Assembly (NCBI GenBank): GCA_963169355.1
Contig: CAUJCR010000012.1
Location: 62,001-126,000 of the forward strand
Length of the DNA: 64,000 bases
Source: Bacteroidota bacterium
GTDB lineage: Bacteria; Bacteroidota; Bacteroidia; B-17B0; Aurantibacillaceae
Direction: 5' to 3'
The translations under genes and the position numbers were made by a program. Positions within the stretch are counted from its first letter, which is position 1, and each line of letters opens with the position of its first letter. Positions 62,155 to 64,000 of the stretch are shown piece after piece. The notes beneath the pieces were generated by a model. It made no database searches. It was not told the origin of the DNA and saw only the letters and a list, made by a program, of their open reading frames with translations.

Positions 62155-64000
62155 ATGAAAACTTATTTACTAACCGCTGTTGTAATGGCTGCATTCAGTT
62201 GCACAACAGCTATTGGGCAACCCGCCAACTCCGCCTCTCCGATTGACAGTCTTGCTCAATTTAACCAAAAACAATGGACTAATTTTTATTGGTCTCAACA
62301 TTCTTCTCCAAGTGGATTAGCTGAATTTTTGAATGCTCATCAAAGAGATTACATCCGCGAAACATTTTTTCCTACACAACGTTCATCAGCTCAAAACCTT
62401 GTTCCACAACAAGCTTGTACAAATATCGATTTCGAAAATGGTGATTTAACTGGTTGGCAACGTTCGAGTGGTTATAACCCAGGTTACAACGCACTAGGTT
62501 GTTGCCAAAGTGCTGGTGGTGCTCAAACTATTATGACAGGCGCTGGAACCGACCCTTGCGCTGGTTTTCCTGTGGTAGCACCCGGTGGTAATTTTTCGTT
62601 ACGACTTGGCAACAATGGTTCTGGTGGTTTAGCCGATAGAATTGAACAAACATTTATGGTTACTCCAGCTAATGCTAATTTTACTTACAAATATGCGGTG
62701 GTACTAGAAGACCCAGGTCATGCCACAAGCGATCAACCCAGTTTTCAAATTGACATGGTGGATTCAACAAACACACCTATCCCTTGTACGTTTTACAATG
62801 TAGCGGCTGGTCAAAACATACCTGGTTTTATAAATTCTACTACTTGTAATAATGTGGTATATAAACCATGGTCGAGCGTAAGTGTTGATTTAACCAACTA
62901 CATTGGACAAAATGTTACCATTCGCTTCACCACTTACGACTGTGCGCTTGGCGGACATTATGGTTATGCTTATATTGATGGAAGTTGTTTAGATTTTAAT
63001 ATAACTCAAGATGCAAACTTATGCCAAGGTAACACTATACAACTTACAGCACCTATTGGCTTTGCTTCTTATAATTGGACGCTACCAAATGGAGCTTCAG
63101 CAACCGGACAAGTTTTAACAACAGGCATACCAGGTGTTTATACAGTAACCTTAACTACTATTACTGGTTGCCCTGGTCCAACACTTACTTACTCATTAAC
63201 TCAATACCCAAAACCAACAGCTAGCTTTTTACCAATACAAACTACTGCTTGTACACATAGTCTTACATTCGTTAATACAAGCACCGTAAGTAGTGGTAGT
63301 ATTGTAATGAGTAATTGGAATATGGGTGATGGCAATACATCTAATAACTTAAACAGCTTTAACAATTACACTAACGATGGCACTTATAATGTGCAACTTA
63401 TTAGTACAAGTAATATGGGTTGTAGAGATACAGTTACAATACCAATTACTATTTTACCATTACCAGTTGTAACATTTACAGCTAATGCCGTTTGTTTACA
63501 TAACTCCACTTCGTTTCTTAACACCACCACCGTGAATAATGGCTTTGTAACCAATTCTGTTTGGCAATTTGGCGATGGTTCAAGCTCATCTTTAGCTCAG
63601 CCTACACATACTTATGCTAATGCGGGTTCTTTTCCAGTAACATTAATTGTAACTACTAACTCAAATTGCGTGAATAGCACAACTCAAAATGTTATCGTAC
63701 ATCCTTTGCCAATTGCTAATTTTACAAGCAACGAACCTTGTTTAAATCAAGCCACACAGTTTAATAATTTAAGTACGATTGCTACAGGTAGCATCATCAA
63801 GTATCGTTGGGATTTTGAAAATGACGGTATTATAGACGACTCCACCGCTAACCCTAGCCATCTTTATCCAAGTGCAGGCACACAACAATCTAGATTACAA
63901 GCTATATCTAACAATAATTGTAGTAACCAAAATCTTGGAAATGTAATTGTGCACTATAATCCAACAGCTAATTTTCAAGTGCCTTCAACTTGTATTCCTA
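62155..64000 (+). CDS. Large secreted PKD-repeat protein (3' partial)
   Basis: The frame from ATG 62155 is open to the window end (615 codons). A signal peptide (MKTYLLTAVVMAAFSCTTAI) is followed by an N-terminal region with CTNIDFENGDLTGWQRSSGY, a jelly-roll-like module (IEQTFMVTPANANFTYKYAV, YIDGSCLDFNIT). Ig/PKD repeats begin near residue 345: NWNMGDGNTSN...GTYNVQL, then VWQFGDGSSSSLAQPTHTYA and YRWDFENDGIIDDSTANPSH. W-x-F-GDG-x(n)-H-x-Y is the PKD signature. Such proteins usually end in a T9SS type B domain, which would lie beyond the window. Likely a surface adhesin or gliding-related protein. Confidence 0.93.
   Translation, partial: MKTYLLTAVVMAAFSCTTAIGQPANSASPIDSLAQFNQKQWTNFYWSQHSSPSGLAEFLNAHQRDYIRETFFPTQRSSAQNLVPQQACTNIDFENGDLTGWQRSSGYNPGYNALGCCQSAGGAQTIMTGAGTDPCAGFPVVAPGGNFSLRLGNNGSGGLADRIEQTFMVTPANANFTYKYAVVLEDPGHATSDQPSFQIDMVDSTNTPIPCTFYNVAAGQNIPGFINSTTCNNVVYKPWSSVSVDLTNYIGQNVTIRFTTYDCALGGHYGYAYIDGSCLDFNITQDANLCQGNTIQLTAPIGFASYNWTLPNGASATGQVLTTGIPGVYTVTLTTITGCPGPTLTYSLTQYPKPTASFLPIQTTACTHSLTFVNTSTVSSGSIVMSNWNMGDGNTSNNLNSFNNYTNDGTYNVQLISTSNMGCRDTVTIPITILPLPVVTFTANAVCLHNSTSFLNTTTVNNGFVTNSVWQFGDGSSSSLAQPTHTYANAGSFPVTLIVTTNSNCVNSTTQNVIVHPLPIANFTSNEPCLNQATQFNNLSTIATGSIIKYRWDFENDGIIDDSTANPSHLYPSAGTQQSRLQAISNNNCSNQNLGNVIVHYNPTANFQVPSTCIP

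Noticed and set aside
1-64000. tRNA genes, rRNA genes and CRISPR arrays
   Set aside because: I looked for T-loop GGTTCGAATCC-type signatures and for regularly spaced direct repeats and saw none. Absence by eye is not proof; a covariance search would settle it.

Overview
The window is a low-GC Bacteroidota chromosome segment, probably from an uncultured class Bacteroidia lineage. The evidence is type IX secretion (T9SS) sorting domains of both the A (PNP...GIY) and B (gliding-motility C-terminal) kinds, a SusC-like TonB receptor, TAnnTTTG promoter boxes with almost no Shine-Dalgarno sequences, and genes typical of the phylum (Cys4-zinc MetRS, DUF2027-Smr protein, two-component-type propeller fused to SpoIIE phosphatase). 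I see no tRNA, rRNA, CRISPR array, transposase or prophage structural gene.

Layout. 1-4.1 kb: two secreted T9SS proteins, the first cut by the window edge. 4.1-5.9 kb: an island of dispersed hairpin-rich repeats holding an ORF6N gene, a nested 178-bp MITE and a second MITE-like element. 5.9-13.2 kb: metG, a homing-endonuclease-like gene, an LD-carboxypeptidase, a hydrolase, an ACMSD-like decarboxylase and small conserved genes. 13.2-14.3 kb: a ParE-type toxin-antitoxin pair sitting inside another copy of the repeat. 14.3-23.2 kb, mostly minus strand: T9SS proteins, kbl, cysQ, feoAB with a His/Cys-rich membrane protein, and a TPM-TPM-LemA cluster. 23.3-31.5 kb, plus strand: Omp85 protein, propeller/SpoIIE phosphatase, ComEC, Smr protein. 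31.5-34.5 kb: a two-module amidohydrolase broken by a one-base frameshift in a homopolymer.

34.6-37.9 kb is the most novel stretch: five tightly packed minus-strand genes (small HTH protein, two paralogous secreted proteins sharing GGLFGYKYV and C-x7-C, a propeller-like secreted protein and a secreted CxxC protein). Upstream lies an unannotated stretch that folds into a long five-stem hairpin with an alternative pairing before a U-rich tract. 37.9-42.1 kb: membrane cytochrome c, hflX, then a MarR-family regulator with a four-cysteine tail next to two DUF2024 genes and a redox thiol protein. A palindrome, TTAGGAWTCCTAA, lies at the promoters of two of these units and upstream of the third. 42.5-49.9 kb: a PhoB-like response regulator, a TonB receptor and a T9SS protein with a shared upstream motif, a receiver-degenerate second regulator, and YitT. 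49.9-62 kb: lysS, outer-membrane proteins, a MacAB-like exporter, and surface-glycan genes (GT9, FkbM methyltransferase, flippase). The window ends inside a large PKD-repeat protein starting at 62155.

The genes mix housekeeping functions with cell-surface functions (secretion, adhesion/gliding, iron and nutrient import, polysaccharide). Mobile or selfish DNA is confined to the two repeat islands and one intergenic MITE. Functions are family-level calls from sequence reading; no database search was possible.
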